Source: Yponomeuta sedellus (taxonomy: Eukaryota; Arthropoda; Insecta; Lepidoptera; Yponomeutidae). From it: 64,000 bases of DNA. The notes below the pieces were generated by a model. That model ran no database searches and was not told the DNA's origin. It saw only the letters and a program-made list of their open reading frames with translations. Position numbers and translations under genes: made by a program. The stretch lies in contig OW203740.1 of assembly GCA_934045075.1 (NCBI GenBank), positions 13,988,346 to 14,052,345 of the forward strand. Reading direction: 5' to 3'. Positions 10,801 through 19,889 of this stretch are shown in pieces; positions within the stretch are counted from its first letter, which is position 1; the number at the start of each line of letters is the position of its first letter.

Positions 10801-13561
10801 CATTTAAAGGTAAATCATTTATGTAGAGCAAGAAAATTAATGGGCCAAGTATACTTCCTTGCGGAACACCATGTAGAGACAAGCGATCGTTTGAAGTATA
10901 TGTAACTTCATGGTTTGTATTAGCGCAAATATTACTGAGGTGTGTTTGCTGCGTCCGATCACTTAAATACGATTTTATAAGTTCTAACGGTGTCCCTCTA
11001 ACTCCATATGACTCTATCTTCTGTAACAAGATCTTGTGGTTTACGTAATCGAAGGCTTTGGTCATATCCATATAAATAGCGGATACTGGGACTTTGCAAT
11101 CTACACATCGGATGATTTCTACGAGGAAGTCGTATATTGCAAGATTGATTGTTTTTTGTTTTCTAAAACCTTTTTGCTGTTCCACTAAAATATTATTTTT
11201 ATCGACATAATTGTATAACGAATTGTAAATTACTTTTTCTATGATCTTAGAAAATATTGGTATCAATGCTATCGGTCTATAATTTTGAATCGATTCTTTA
11301 TCGCCTTTCTTATGAATTGGTTTTATTATTGTTGTTTTTAATTGAGTAGGGAATGTTCCATTGACTATACAAAGATTTATTATATAACTCAGATGCGGTG
11401 AAATTATTTCATTAACGTATTTTATAACTTTTGTGCTGATTTCATCGTAACCAACACTTGTTTTATTTTTTAAGCATTTTATTATTTTGTATATGTCGTA
11501 CGGAATAGTTGGGGAAATAAACAAAGAAGTTGATTGAGAATCGAATTTATACTTCGTATCTAGAAACTGTTGTGAGTCTGTGTTTGGGATGGTTATTTGG
11601 TCTATAAAGTGGTTGTTAAATGCGTTTGCCATTCTGGTGGGATCTGTGATGGTTTCTTTTTTATATTTCAGACTTCTAATTGGTTCTCTAGGTCGACGGG
11701 GCTTAGAACTGTTGATAATTTGCCAAGTAGTTTTAGACTTATTTTCTGATGTTCGTATTAGGTTATTGTTTATTGATTTTTGTGTCAGTTTTATAATTTT
11801 CCTAAGTCTCTGTGTATAGGTTTTTAGCATGCTTTTATTGGCTTCAGTTGGGTGAATTCTATAAGACCAAAGTAGAGTTCTTTGTTTTTTTGTACATAGT
11901 CTTATACCTCTGGAAATCCACTTAACACGCCTTTCACTAGATATTTTAATACTTTTTACAGGAAAACACAGCTCATATAGTAAACGAAAAATGTCAAGGA
12001 AGTTGTTATATGCCTCATTTGGGTCGTCAGTACTATATATATCAGAAAATGTCAATTGCCCTAAATAACGTTTAAATGCCTGGAGATTTTCTTTACAATA
12101 GTCACGTCTCTTTATTCGCCAGTACTTTAGCCTGCATGTTTTGTTGACTCTACATTTTAATGTTTGAGCTGTGTGGTCAGATAAACCCAAATCAATGACC
12201 TCAGCCTGACATGTCAAATCGTTGTGAGCGAAATTGTCTATACATGTCTTACTTTGTAGCCTTGTAGGTTCCTTAATTGTTAGAGTTAAGTTATGGCTGG
12301 TCAGTATATTATCGAATTCCTGAGATGGCTTGTCACGTTTTAGGATGTCAATGTTAAAGTCACCGCAGAGTACAATTGAATTGTTCTTTTTTTTATTAAT
12401 GAATGTCAATAATTTATTTAATTGAGTAAAGAAAATATTTACCTCTGTGACAGACATTTTAGGAACTCTGTAAACACATATTATTATAAATTCGTAGTCG
12501 GGCAATTCTATCGCACAGCATTCTGTATTATTTTCTATAGAGATGTTTTTTAGTTCTATATTTTTGTACTTTATCCCATTCTTTACTAGGATACAAGCAC
12601 CCCCCCTTTTTACATTATCTCTAGCGTAGCACGATGCTAAGTTTTAGTTCGGTAAACAAAGTTGGCTTTCGTATCCAGACTCTATGAAATGCTCCGTACA
12701 GCAGATAACATCTATGGACTTACCTAAGGAATCTAGGTCTGACAAATGTATACTTAATAAGTCTGATTTGTTGATAAGTCCTGCTATGTTTTGATGCAAT
12801 ATATAGAGGGTATCATAAGCGAAAAAACTCGAGTTCCTTTTGTTCTGTACCAGTTTGCTGATTTATGTCACTTTTCCCCTTGTTGCTGGTGTCACTTATT
12901 ACTGTCATAAATGCTTGAATGTCGACAAAGATGCGTTTCATTCCCAAGTTGTTAAGGGCTTTCTGTCGCCCGGAAATGTTTTGTGTCATTATAATAATCA
13001 GCTTAACAATAATCCTACCAAATGAAACATTGCGATACAAAAATTTGTAAATCGTTTGTTGTCAACGTAAAAAATAGGTGAAACGTTGGTTGGCAAGTGA
13101 TAATCAGCGTAACAATTTTCTGCGAAAAGGCAGGACACCAATATAAGTAAATACATATTTGTTCTCCGCATTTTCCAAATTCATAACATAAAACATAACA
13201 TAACATTTACATACTGGCACATACATTGCTTCTGGCCCCACACTAGGATACCCTGTGTCGTGGGAACCAGAAACAACGACATCACAAACATGTAAACATC
13301 CAAGACCTGGGGTTTTTTTTTTGTTCCCAGCCGGGATTCGAACCCGGGACCTCTTGCATGGTAGGCAGACGCGCTAGCGCTACGCCACAGAGGTCATCAT
13401 CACAGATTAGTACTTATTTGGTGGTCTCCTGTCAGGTACCTCACACTCAGTGGCAAGAGGCTTCGACGGGCGTGTCGCGAAGAGAACTTCTAGTTTTAGC
13501 GGCGAGGTCACTAGCCGGCAGCTACAAAAAACTACTGGCCGTCTCCGCGGGCGAGAGCTAG
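4782..13561 (+). CDS. PRRC1: PRRC1 orthologue, C-terminal domain (4 exons; 5' part outside window)
   Basis: Join of 4782-4884, 5574-5744, 7278-7467 and 13436-13561. The joined product gives 196 residues from IVVASDKDVKISPVREAF through QPVGYAAAYAAAKQRI, AIENFIHEAIADRWYDIGL and TPVPHAAV to TGVSRRELLVLAARSLAG and a TAG stop. This is the C-terminal domain of PRRC1 (proline-rich coiled-coil 1), a fold related to the DUF84/inosine-xanthosine triphosphatase group. In animals PRRC1 is an ER-exit-site/Golgi-associated protein linked to COPII control and PKA regulatory-subunit binding (established knowledge). All three introns are GT-AG and the phases match (2, 2, 0). The first exon listed opens in mid-codon, so at least one upstream exon exists. 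The proline-rich N-terminus was not found in 1-4781. Intron 3 (5,968 bp) holds partial exon copies, an inverted-repeat element, LINE tails and an antisense CR1-group LINE. Confidence 0.9.
5313..5516 (+). repeat. tRNA-like SINE, family A
   Basis: The tRNA-like core 'gcccattggctcagttg' to 'gggttcgaatcccggcatg' is followed by the family tail 'tagcctctaaataggttttt'. The left flank carries the family tail in inverted orientation ('aatgcactaacccgtgctaa' at about 5318), so tail sequence lies on both sides of the tRNA-like core. It sits in PRRC1 intron A-B. Confidence 0.8.
5574..5744 (+). CDS. PRRC1: PRRC1 exon B
   Basis: A 171-nt exon, acceptor ATTTCAG, donor GTATCT at 5745. The split valine codon GT+A joins exon A to GHPAQSDVTAVQPVGYAAAY. 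The exon ends ENFIHEAIAD plus AG of an Arg codon. It is markedly GC-rich against its AT-rich surroundings. Confidence 0.9.
5808..6060 (+). repeat. tRNA-derived SINE, family B
   Basis: The tRNA-like head has 'ggtcgtgggttcaaacccc' as its T-arm/B-box, then the body 'ttatgtacatttgtgaaatt' and 'gacggtgaaggaaaacatcg'. It ends near 'gcggaaatctcaggtct'. Longest copy of this family in the window. It sits in PRRC1 intron B-C. Confidence 0.85.
6065..6420 (+). mobile_element. RTE-type LINE ORF2 C-terminus (degenerate), second subfamily
   Basis: One frame reads RRWRDDLTTFLPD, a stop, then EEVAKNREEWKAKGESFD, a shape typical of an RTE ORF2 tail. 'tttgacaatcgaggctac' and an A-run at 6413-6420 end it. The first 100 bp ('gacgcctgtatcccagaggg') are a separate repeat fragment. 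It differs from the subfamily at 1425. Confidence 0.7.
6541..6745 (-). mobile_element. RTE-type LINE 3' end
   Basis: CTT-rich tail, then the reversed 'gtccactgctggacatagcc' signature and the ORF2 C-terminal block, the reverse complement of the copy at 1425-1583. It continues about 60 bp further 5'. Confidence 0.8.
6955..7110 (-). repeat. tRNA-like SINE family A
   Basis: Reverse-orientation core ('cccatgccgggattcgaacc'), preceded by the tail and followed by forward-oriented tail sequence ('tccttagcacgggttagtgc'). Tail sequence lies on both sides, as at 5313. A family C fragment ('cttgtcctggtcctaaacta') adjoins at about 7125-7200. Confidence 0.75.
7278..7467 (+). CDS. PRRC1: PRRC1 exon C
   Basis: A 190-nt exon, acceptor TCTGTAG, donor GTAAGC at 7468, ending in phase 0. 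It encodes the WYDIGLLVLTQPSLGIEL core and continues through TPVPHAAVTAMRAATP to ELAVGTVMAATLQ. Its last ~64 nt, with the donor, are copied twice downstream (7519-7600 and 8016-8110). Confidence 0.9.
7510..7600 (+). pseudogene. Duplicated 3' part of PRRC1 exon C (copy 2)
   Basis: Positions 7519-7583 repeat the last ~64 nt of exon C with few changes, including the donor and 'gtaagcgggctgaac' of the intron. If spliced from the TAG at 7507-7509 in phase 0 it would hit a stop, and 74 nt is not a multiple of three. It therefore looks like a non-coding duplicate rather than a cassette exon. Confidence 0.8.
7693..7856. mobile_element. Small inverted-repeat element (164 bp)
   Basis: Ends 'gtagacttttagcccggatc' and its near-perfect inverse at 7825-7856, about 32 bp each. 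It is a MITE-like non-autonomous DNA element between the second and third exon C copies. No coding capacity. Confidence 0.75.
8016..8110 (+). pseudogene. Duplicated 3' part of PRRC1 exon C (copy 3, decayed)
   Basis: Reads 'ggctcgagctggtagtg' to 'acactgcaggtaagcgggtc', followed by intron sequence 'agttactgta' that matches the original intron start. A TAG interrupts the frame, so it is older or faster-decaying than copy 2. Confidence 0.75.
8115..8375 (+). mobile_element. LINE 3' region ending in RTE-type tail
   Basis: Contains 'cgggcgtcgtaaaaggcgac', 'gggcagcagcgccccctgca', the 'ccgcatgcccagc' block, the 'ctatgtccag' signature and a GAAGAAGAAG tail. The same arrangement is at 43075-43295. Confidence 0.75.
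8376..9108. other. Intronic DNA, nothing recognised
   Basis: Lies inside the long last intron of PRRC1. No exon, RNA gene or clear repeat end could be identified. Confidence 0.4.
9109..9383. mobile_element. Inverted-repeat element with 23-bp perfect arms
   Basis: A 23-bp arm at 9109-9131 ('ggttctctgcctttttgcag' onward) is perfectly inverted at 9361-9383. The interior is AT-rich and non-coding. Related sequence appears at about 13050-13140 ('tctgcgaaaaggcagga'). Confidence 0.7.
9668..12860 (-). mobile_element. CR1-group non-LTR retrotransposon, nearly complete ORF2
   Basis: Antisense in the PRRC1 last intron. From about 12845 down, ORF2 reads an apurinic-type endonuclease (LHQNIAGLINKSDLL, CCTEHF, GDFNID, LSDH). 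Then comes RT (HKKGDKESIQNYRPIAL, KAFDYVNHKIL motif A, GVPQGSILGP, FADD) and a C-terminal region to a stop at 9959. A single in-frame TAA at 12644-12646 interrupts the endonuclease. The ~290-bp 3' UTR ends in AATAAATG followed by an AATTATG repeat (9668-9690), a short-repeat tail of the CR1/L2 kind rather than oligo-A. A frame at 12813-13040 may be the end of ORF1, but that is doubtful. Confidence 0.88.
9959..12643 (-). pseudogene. ORF2 endonuclease-reverse transcriptase of the CR1-group LINE
   Basis: 895 codons are open after the stop at 12644-12646. Visible active-site elements are GDFNID and SDH (endonuclease) and AIYMDMTKAFD, GVPQGS and FADDS (RT). About 65 further residues upstream of the stop continue the endonuclease in the same frame (LHQNIAGLIN to SQLCLPN), so this is one frame with one nonsense codon. 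The level of preservation suggests a young insertion. Its closest relative here is the 3' fragment at 50257-51075. Confidence 0.85.
13325..13396 (-). repeat. tRNA-like SINE head
   Basis: The reverse strand carries 'tggcgtagcgctagcgcg' (A-box-like) and 'gggttcgaatcccggctggg' (B-box/T-arm). The anticodon stem does not pair well, so a functional tRNA is unlikely. It is followed by a T-run at 13312-13322 on the + strand, that is, an A-run after the head. Confidence 0.55.
13436..13561 (+). CDS. PRRC1: PRRC1 last exon
   Basis: A 126-nt exon, phase 0, acceptor CTGTCAG. It encodes VPHTQWQEASTGVSRREL, then LVLAARSLAGSYKKLLA and a TAG stop at 13559-13561. A tRNA-like SINE head ends only about 40 bp upstream of the acceptor. 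A frame opens further upstream but has no role. Confidence 0.9.
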   Translation, partial: VPHTQWQEASTGVSRRELLVLAARSLAGSYKKLLAVSAGES

Positions 13562-13835
13562 GACCTTGAGACCATAGCCGCAAGGGTGAAAATTGAGGTA
13601 AGCTGATCAGTTTAACATCAAACGATTTCGTTTTTCGATGTCGTTTGGAGCCATGGATTTTTTACACTTTTAAATTTACTAAGAAGCTTCATGGGTTCAC
13701 CAGACCCACCAATGAAAAAAAATTAGTATTTTTCTATTATTTTTTATTAATTTAACCTTCTTTCTTTTTCATAAAATGTAAATTTACGCTTAAATCTTTC
13801 TTTTTCTCGTAGTATATATAGTAAAACAACACTTA

Positions 13836-13841
13836 AATAAA
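13836..13841 (+). terminator. PRRC1: Probable poly(A) signal of PRRC1
   Basis: AATAAA lies 275 nt after the PRRC1 stop, in AT-rich DNA and before the next repeat (13985). It is the first canonical hexamer on the + strand after the stop that I noticed. Functional use is inferred. Confidence 0.5.
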
Positions 13842-13984
13842 ATGAATTCATATCGATGACCATGAATCACTTGCAAGTAAAGGATTCTTAACAGTTTAGT
13901 AATAATTAGATCAGTCGTTACAATCGTTCATTCGTGATTCATCTATGCCCCTCGTATTAAAGCCTCCATATATTCACTAGTGGG

Positions 13985-14312
13985 ACACGAGTCTCTTCCT
14001 GCATCGCAGGAAGGTTAGGTCATACTCCACCATGGGGGCTAAGTCCGGGTTGCTGGAGGATTGTAGGACTGTGGCGGGCCTTACTGTCAGAAGTTATCAA
14101 GCTGCCCATAGGGCCTCTGACATGGCTTACCTATTGCCATTACATGACAGCCGGCACCAACGTATTCACGTGCCCTGCCAAGCACGGGAGCGTTTGGAAA
14201 ATATGCTACTTGCGGTATTAACGGGATGATCACCCATCCAGCGCCTAACCGCGCCTGTTGTTGCTTAACCCACGTGACTGATTCTAATCACGCGGTTCCA
14301 CTAGGCCAGAGC
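13985..14312 (-). repeat. 5S-rRNA-type SINE, near full length
   Basis: Reverse-oriented copy with LINE-like end, body and 5S-like head ('gatgatcacccatccagcgc' region), ending 'aggccagagcgcttc'. Several short indels. It lies just beyond the PRRC1 poly(A) signal. Confidence 0.85.
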
Positions 14313-15198
14313 GCTTCTTAATGTGACATCAAAGTTGTTAGTTTTACAATGGGGAACTTGCTTCAAACTCAAGTTGAAGTGGCATTGCTTTTGTACGAAA
14401 GAAGACATTGCGAAACTCCTCTTTGTATTATGAATAAATACGCAACAATACTTTTTTAATACAGTTGCTCAAAAAGTGGCGTATTGCAGGGACGTATAGC
14501 GTTCGGGATGTGGGCTATTACACACTCGTGCTTTTTTTTTACCTTTCCCGCACTCGTGCGTTCTCTTTCCCAACTGTCAAAATAATGTCTATTAAAAAGA
14601 AAAACCAACCATGAAGTTTTTACTAAAAAAAATCACAGAAGTTTTTATGATTCATGCAAATACTTTTTCTAAAAATAAGCTACTAATTTGTTTCAATATC
14701 AGATTAATTGATTTGATTGAATGAGTTAGGTTAGGTTTCATTTCATTTCATCTCATTAAATTTCATTATCATTTCATATCAATAAAACAATCCTACTGAA
14801 GACTGGCTGTATGGGCATGGTTCCCTTTGCCTACCAGAATGTGTGAAGAAAAAAATCTCTGCTTATATTCTTTTACGGTTGGCGCCATTTTCCAAAAATT
14901 TTTTCAAATTGCTTATTTTTTTCGCAACTGTATTAAAAATAGTCGTTCAGTACACGTGCGGAACCGTCATTGCAACCAAAGAGTATATTATAACCACTAC
15001 GTTTTAAGAGACGGGACCTCCTTACATGCTTTTGTAATCAGTTTAGCCCCGTTAGCAATACCAACCAATGGAGCACAAAAGCAATGTCAAAAGTAAGTGC
15101 TACCAACATAATAACTTGTCTGTGCAATAGGGACGTCCACTTACATTACTACATTTATCGATATGGATAAATTATCATCCAGGGGCTTCGCAGTTAGT
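14313..15198. other. Intergenic DNA with diffuse repeats
   Basis: Positions 14440-14600 contain 'cccgcactcgtgcg' and 'acactcgtgcttt' strings typical of a decayed inverted-repeat element family (compare 16790 and 27930). A simple TTTCATTTCAT-like stretch lies at about 14735-14780. No gene is supported. Confidence 0.4.
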
Positions 15199-16414
15199 CT
15201 AATAAAATAAATAAAAATACAATAAAACGACAAATGAAATTAGTATTTTCTTATTTATTATCAAATCACAATAATTGTGGTCAAGGTCTATTGAATTTAT
15301 TTCAGCAGCTATTTGGTTTTTCTTTAGAGGTGTCCAATTTGAGCGAACTTCATCAATCGGTGGTTTGGTTTCAGGTGCTGAAATCGTAAAAATAAGTTAA
15401 GTTGAGTCGTTATTGATTATTCATTTGTTGGTAAACTATGCTACTTACCGGGATAGTTCTGACACATATGCTGAGATTCCAGGCCACAATAATTGTGGTC
15501 AAACCCTACTGGACCAATTGCAACAGCTGATATTTTGGCTGCTGTACAAGGTGCTGAAAATGATAACACTTTGTAATTTATCAAAGTAAACAAACACTAG
15601 TTACAAAAAACTTCAGCGATACATGAAAAGTCTACGTACCAGAGTTGTTTTGTGAAGCTCGACAACTAATAGGTTTTTGTATGGCTGAATCTGAAAATAA
15701 ACAATTGCAAGAATAGTCCGAAAAAAAAAATATAGTTTGTTCCTGTTTACCACATAACTGCATAATTGACTATGTAACTATCAAATACATTTTTATAAAA
15801 AAATATTTTAAGTTAAAATTAGTAAAAAAAATATTTTAGTAATTCCAATCACAAACCAGTTTCAAGTGACGCAGACGTGGCTACGTGGTAAGGAAACTCA
15901 GCTAGTAAGTAATCAGGAAGAGGAGGCCCATTTATAAGTAGAGAAGGTACAGCCCTGTAAAAAAATGTTTATTTAAGTAATGTAATTTATGCATTAAGAC
16001 GTAATAATAATATTGCGTTCTAAATAACGGAGCAAAATACATTCAAATGTTCGACGTAAAGCAAGGCAGGGTATTTTGTTCTATAATTACTTAATTATTC
16101 ATGAAATGTAGTGAAAGTGTTACACTATAACACAACACACCATTTCTTTAATAGGCTTCCTTTTTTTGTTAAAATCTTAAAATTTATGTTGGTGGAGTTT
16201 TTCGATGGGGATATACGCAAGATCTTCCACAATTTTCACCCATTGTCTGCATCTAAAATAAAAATAAATACCACATTCAATGCAGCCACTATTAGTGCAT
16301 CGTTGAAACATTGTTATCGTCGTCGTCGTCGACGTCGCTTCTTTTGGTACCCTTTGACCGGCTGCATCTTATTTTACAAATGGCACAAGTTCGACACCAT
16401 CCGATCAGTGCCAT
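15199..16414 (-). pseudogene. THAP-domain protein gene, apparently decayed (5-6 exons)
   Basis: Reading 3' to 5' on the + strand, candidate exons are 16292-16414 (MALIGWCRTCAICKIRC, a C-x2-C), 16177-16252 (CRQWVKIVEDLAYIPIEKLH after a TTTTAG acceptor) and a degenerate piece near 16020-16090 (YVEHL where C-x2-HF is expected). These are followed by 15857-15954 (AVPSLLINGPPLPDYLL), 15640-15690, 15449-15553 and 15199-15377. C-x2-C, the invariant Trp, the missing C-x2-H and the AVPxL ending are the order of a THAP zinc domain, which binds DNA. The last four exons have GT-AG borders with matching phase-1 junctions and share a DHNYC motif in the final two. Stops end the first two exons before any donor, and the C-x2-H exon is damaged, so I call a pseudogene. 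An unrecognised spliced form could still exist. Confidence 0.5.
15449..15553 (-). CDS. Exon of the THAP-like gene (DHNYC motif)
   Basis: A 105-nt exon between TTTTCAG and GTAAGT, phase 1 to 1. It encodes PCTAAKISAVAIGP then VGFDHNYCGLESQHMCQNYP. Four cysteines. The DHNYC motif is repeated in the next exon (15199-15377). Whether it is still expressed is unknown. Confidence 0.45.
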
Positions 16415-16865
16415 TTTTAAAAGAAAATCACTAAACACTGTACAACAAGATACACACAGCTAGATATTGAAAAAACTTAAAACACAAAAATTTTAAACTA
16501 GAAAACTTTCTAATAATTGTGCCGCGTTACGCCATGACATTTGTTGAGTTTACAGTTTGACAGCAAAGAAAGAGTAAGTAGTATTATACAGTGAGACAAA
16601 TATATGTCCGCCATCAAAACGGGGCTAACTGCGAACAAATAAATTCAAAGTTCCTACTTGCGCTAGGCTGATTGCAACTTGTTCCGACTGTCAACCCTCG
16701 CCTATGGTTGTGCCTCGGCACGGGTAGACATTTGTCGGAACTCTTTGCAATGACAGCCTTTCCGCACTTGTAATGAAATATACTATTTTTGTGCTTTTCG
16801 GGGTGTCAAAAAATGCGAAATACTGTAAAATACTGTAATAATAAAAGACATTACATTTCGTTTTT
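16415..16865. other. Intergenic DNA, possible decayed inverted-repeat element
   Basis: 'gcaacttgttccgactgtca' near 16675 and 'tgtcggaactctttgcaatg' near 16733 face each other, suggesting an old palindromic element (about 16570-16790). No gene seen. Confidence 0.4.
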
Positions 16866-16867
16866 GT

Positions 16868-16962
16868 ACTTGGCTCCCGTAGTGGAGTATGGTCTAACCT
16901 TCCTGCGATGCAGGAAGAGACCCGTGACCCAGCAGTGGGGACGTATCAAGGGTTGATATCAT
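16868..16962 (+). repeat. 5S-rRNA-type SINE, 3' end only
   Basis: 'tggctcccgtagtggagtat' to 'aagggttgatatc', a 5'-truncated copy, as expected of incomplete target-primed reverse transcription. Confidence 0.8.
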
Positions 16963-17366
16963 TAATTAAAAATTTTATTTGTATGTGTGTACACTATGTA
17001 TACATTTTTTGAGTTTGACATTGGAACTTGGCACTTGACTACGGAAAGAAAACAAGTGAATATTTATGAGTGAGAGTTATTTATTATTGTTAGATAAGTA
17101 TAATTAAAGTACTACCCGTTTATTGCCCTTTTATAGATAATAGATAATACAAGATAATAGATAACAATAATTTAATGGTGGACTTAGGTATTCTATAACT
17201 AATCATTATTGCCTCTGCTCTGTAATCTGTTATTGGGACTCTGTAATAAAATTAAATGTCGTCATTTTTATTTTTTCTTTATTTCAGATAAAGGCGCAGA
17301 CAGACATCGATTAGTGTGTATGTTATTGTATACGAAATAACTAGTGTTATTTGTAATAGATTCACG

Positions 17367-17515
17367 GTCTTATAAAAACACGATCCCACTAAAACACTGC
17401 TCAGAGGCGGTTTATATAATCTGTGGTCACGTTTTTCCTTTTGTCAAAGCCACACTTAATAAACTGCCTCTGAGGAATGTTAAAGGAATGTTAGTTTTAT
17501 AAATAAGATCTTATA
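17367..17515. mobile_element. Inverted-repeat element (about 150 bp)
   Basis: Arms 'ctcagaggcggtttat' (about 17400) and 'aataaactgcctctgagg' (about 17457) lie within flanks 'ggtcttataaaaac' and 'agttttataaataaga'. Related sequence is at 29470 and 37700. Confidence 0.5.
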
Positions 17516-18372
17516 ATTATGTTTTAATGGTTTTTCAACATGGATCCCGATAAACATCTTTGCATAAAGTGAAAACTTCCGTGACGATGCGGGAACCGAA
17601 CCGGGGCCTTTAGCATATTGGTCATACCATCTAAATCAATCTGACCTCGTCTTAAATCGGCTAAATGTACGCCACATCGCTATACTAGAGAAGCGAATCT
17701 TGGATTTTTTCTTTATTTTAAGGATTGTTATAGATTACCTAACACATAACATTGGTAATTAATTTTTTGTTTTAAATTGACCACGTTTCATAAATCTAAA
17801 ATTCTTAGTTTATTATGACAGTTTGATCTACACTGCGTAGCTGATCTTTCTACTTTTGTTTTGTGGACTAATCGGATTTGCAATGTACACCGAATAGTCT
17901 GTATTTTAATTGTAGTTCTATTAAATAGGCTTCGCCTAGCTGTGCTCGCGACTTTGTTCGCGTGGTATTAGTACCTATAGAAGAAGTTTTAGTCGTGACA
18001 AATTTCGTACAAATTGGTTCAGCATTTTGTAGGTGATTTTGTCACGAATATATAAACATAAGTACTATATTGACATGTATGAAAATCAAAAAAACTTTAT
18101 TGTATAACGGTTACAAAGTGTAATATAAATAAAAATATATTAGGTATTATTTTCTTAAATGTTACTTGAGGCCGCATTCCATAAAACTTCAATTCATAGT
18201 TACTATGCCCCATTGTGCCCGGAGATACAATTTAATTTAGTCTGGGGTTCACAAGACGTGCCGCTAAATGGCGCCAGGGTCTTATAACATTTTGAGCAGT
18301 TTGGCCTAAAAATTAATCAACGGCCTTATATCCCAATACGCTTCCACCCGCTGTTTCATTCAAATAAATTGT

Positions 18373-18620
18373 ACAGTCTATTTATCCTTACTTGACCAAT
18401 TTAGTAAACAAGATTCTAACCTCAAAATTGATATTTAATGCCAAAAAGACATATTTTCTCGCAACTTAATGTACTTTGTTTATAAAATTGTCAGTGTGTT
18501 ATCTAAAATGGTCTCCCCGATTACGTCATTTACGGGAATATGGCGCTTTGCGACTAAAATTCATACTTTACGGGTAGAATCTTGTTTACTAAATTTGTCA
18601 AGTAAGGATAAATAGACTGT
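18373..18620 (+). mobile_element. MITE family D1, copy 1
   Basis: Terminal inverted repeats of about 45 bp ('acagtctatttatccttact' against its inverse at 18576-18620). Interior 'aattcatactttacgggtag'. Non-coding. Confidence 0.8.
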
Positions 18621-18626
18621 ATGTAT

Positions 18627-18837
18627 AGTCTGTTAGCTTTTAGAATATACCTCGGCTACTATCGGATAGAATCGGATACAGTCGTGTAATAGAAATCGGA
18701 ACTAATATGACACTTAATTAAATAAACTTAATTAAAAAGTTTTATACAGAGCAGGAAGTAGTATTATACTCGTGTGCTTTTGGCAAAAACCGAAGCCTAC
18801 TCTAGAGCCCGAGGTATATTCTAAAAGCAAACAGACT
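18627..18837. mobile_element. MITE between two D1 copies
   Basis: Arms 'agtctgttagcttttagaat' (from 18627) and its inverse ending at 18837, about 29 bp with few mismatches. It occupies exactly the space between the two D1 elements. Confidence 0.65.
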
Positions 18838-18839
18838 GT

Positions 18840-19085
18840 ACAGTTTATTTGCCCTTGTCCATTTTAGTAATCAAGGTTCTACCGGTAAAGTATGAATTTT
18901 TGGTCAAAAAGTGCCATATTATATCCATAAATGAAGTAACTTGGTTCAATAATTTAAATAACACGCGGCGACATTTATAAACAAAGTTCATGAACTTTAG
19001 AGAAAATATCTAGTTTTGGCATCAAATGTAAATTTTGAGGTTAGATTCTTGTTTACTACATTGGACAAGTAAGAATAAACAGACT
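18840..19085 (-). mobile_element. MITE family D1, copy 2 (opposite orientation)
   Basis: The interior 'ctaccggtaaagtatgaatt' is the reverse complement of the same block in copy 1, so the two copies are head-to-head. The ends 'acagtttatttgcccttgtc' and 'gacaagtaagaataaacaga' correspond to the D1 termini. Confidence 0.75.
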
Positions 19086-19203
19086 AGTATATGTAACTGT
19101 GTCCGATTCTACATTCCTTCATAACTTCTCAATCAATAGTCAGATTTTGACAAATAAGATCTCATGCTCTCGTGTTTTGCGAGTAGTTTGGGCTTTTAGT
19201 ATT

Positions 19204-19560
19204 AAGGTGATTCGGGGTGCTAACTAGCCTCCAATGGAAAAAATCATCACTTGATTAATACTAAGCTTTTATTTAAAAGTGAACATGAGAAATCTTAACA
19301 ACTGTGACAATAATTTTTAGAACCTACAGTCTAGAACCTAAAATCAACAAGCAAGGACTTAAATCACTTTCCGCCAAAAACGGCCGGTTTAAAGTTCTGA
19401 TATATTGATCGTAAGTTCTAAGAATAGTTGTCACAGATGTTAAGATTTCTCATGCTCACTTTTAGATAAAAACGATAAATTAAAATAAATTATAAAACAA
19501 GTTATGATTTTTTTTCCATTGGAGGCGATTTTCCATTAGTTAGCAAACCGAAGCGCTTTA
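19204..19560. mobile_element. Inverted-repeat element family D2, copy 1
   Basis: The left end 'cggggtgctaactagcctcc' with 'aatggaaaaaatcat' is inverted at 'atgattttttttccattgga' to 'gttagcaaaccgaagcgctt'. The inner arms 'acatgagaaatcttaacaac' and 'gttaagatttctcatg' also pair. A second copy is at 45018-45535. Confidence 0.75.
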
Positions 19561-19616
19561 AATCAGTTTTTTTTGTCGCCTATAAACGTACAACTGCAGG
19601 GCCTGGCCCTCCTCTT

Positions 19617-19697
19617 CCTCACGATGTTTTCCTTCACAGTTAGCGAGTGGTATTGCTACTTCACAAATGTACGTAATAGAAAACAAAGTCGGAGTCA
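19617..19697 (-). repeat. tRNA SINE family B, body fragment
   Basis: Reverse complement of the 'gtgaaggaaaacatcgtgag' to 'acatttgtgaa' body. The head is absent. Confidence 0.7.
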
Positions 19698-19889
19698 AAG
19701 ACATTAAAAAGATAAAAACAAAAACCAAATAAAAAACCAACCCGTCTTCTGAGCATAGAAAGCAGGTGGGACTCATTGCGAAGTACCCACCTGCTTATTG
19801 GTTAATGCTCAGCAGTCAAGTTGTTTTTTATTTTTATTTTAGTTTTTCATAATTATAAACTTTGTGGATTGCAATGTGTTTTCCGTCTA

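Noticed and set aside
12813..13040. ORF1 of the CR1-group LINE
   Set aside because: It ends just before ORF2, which is tempting, but its first half overlaps sequence resembling the inverted-repeat element at 9109 and no ORF1 motif is visible.
16111..16434. 107-codon + strand frame
   Set aside because: It lies opposite the THAP-like exons on the - strand. Its Arg-rich stretch is the complement of a GAC trinucleotide run.
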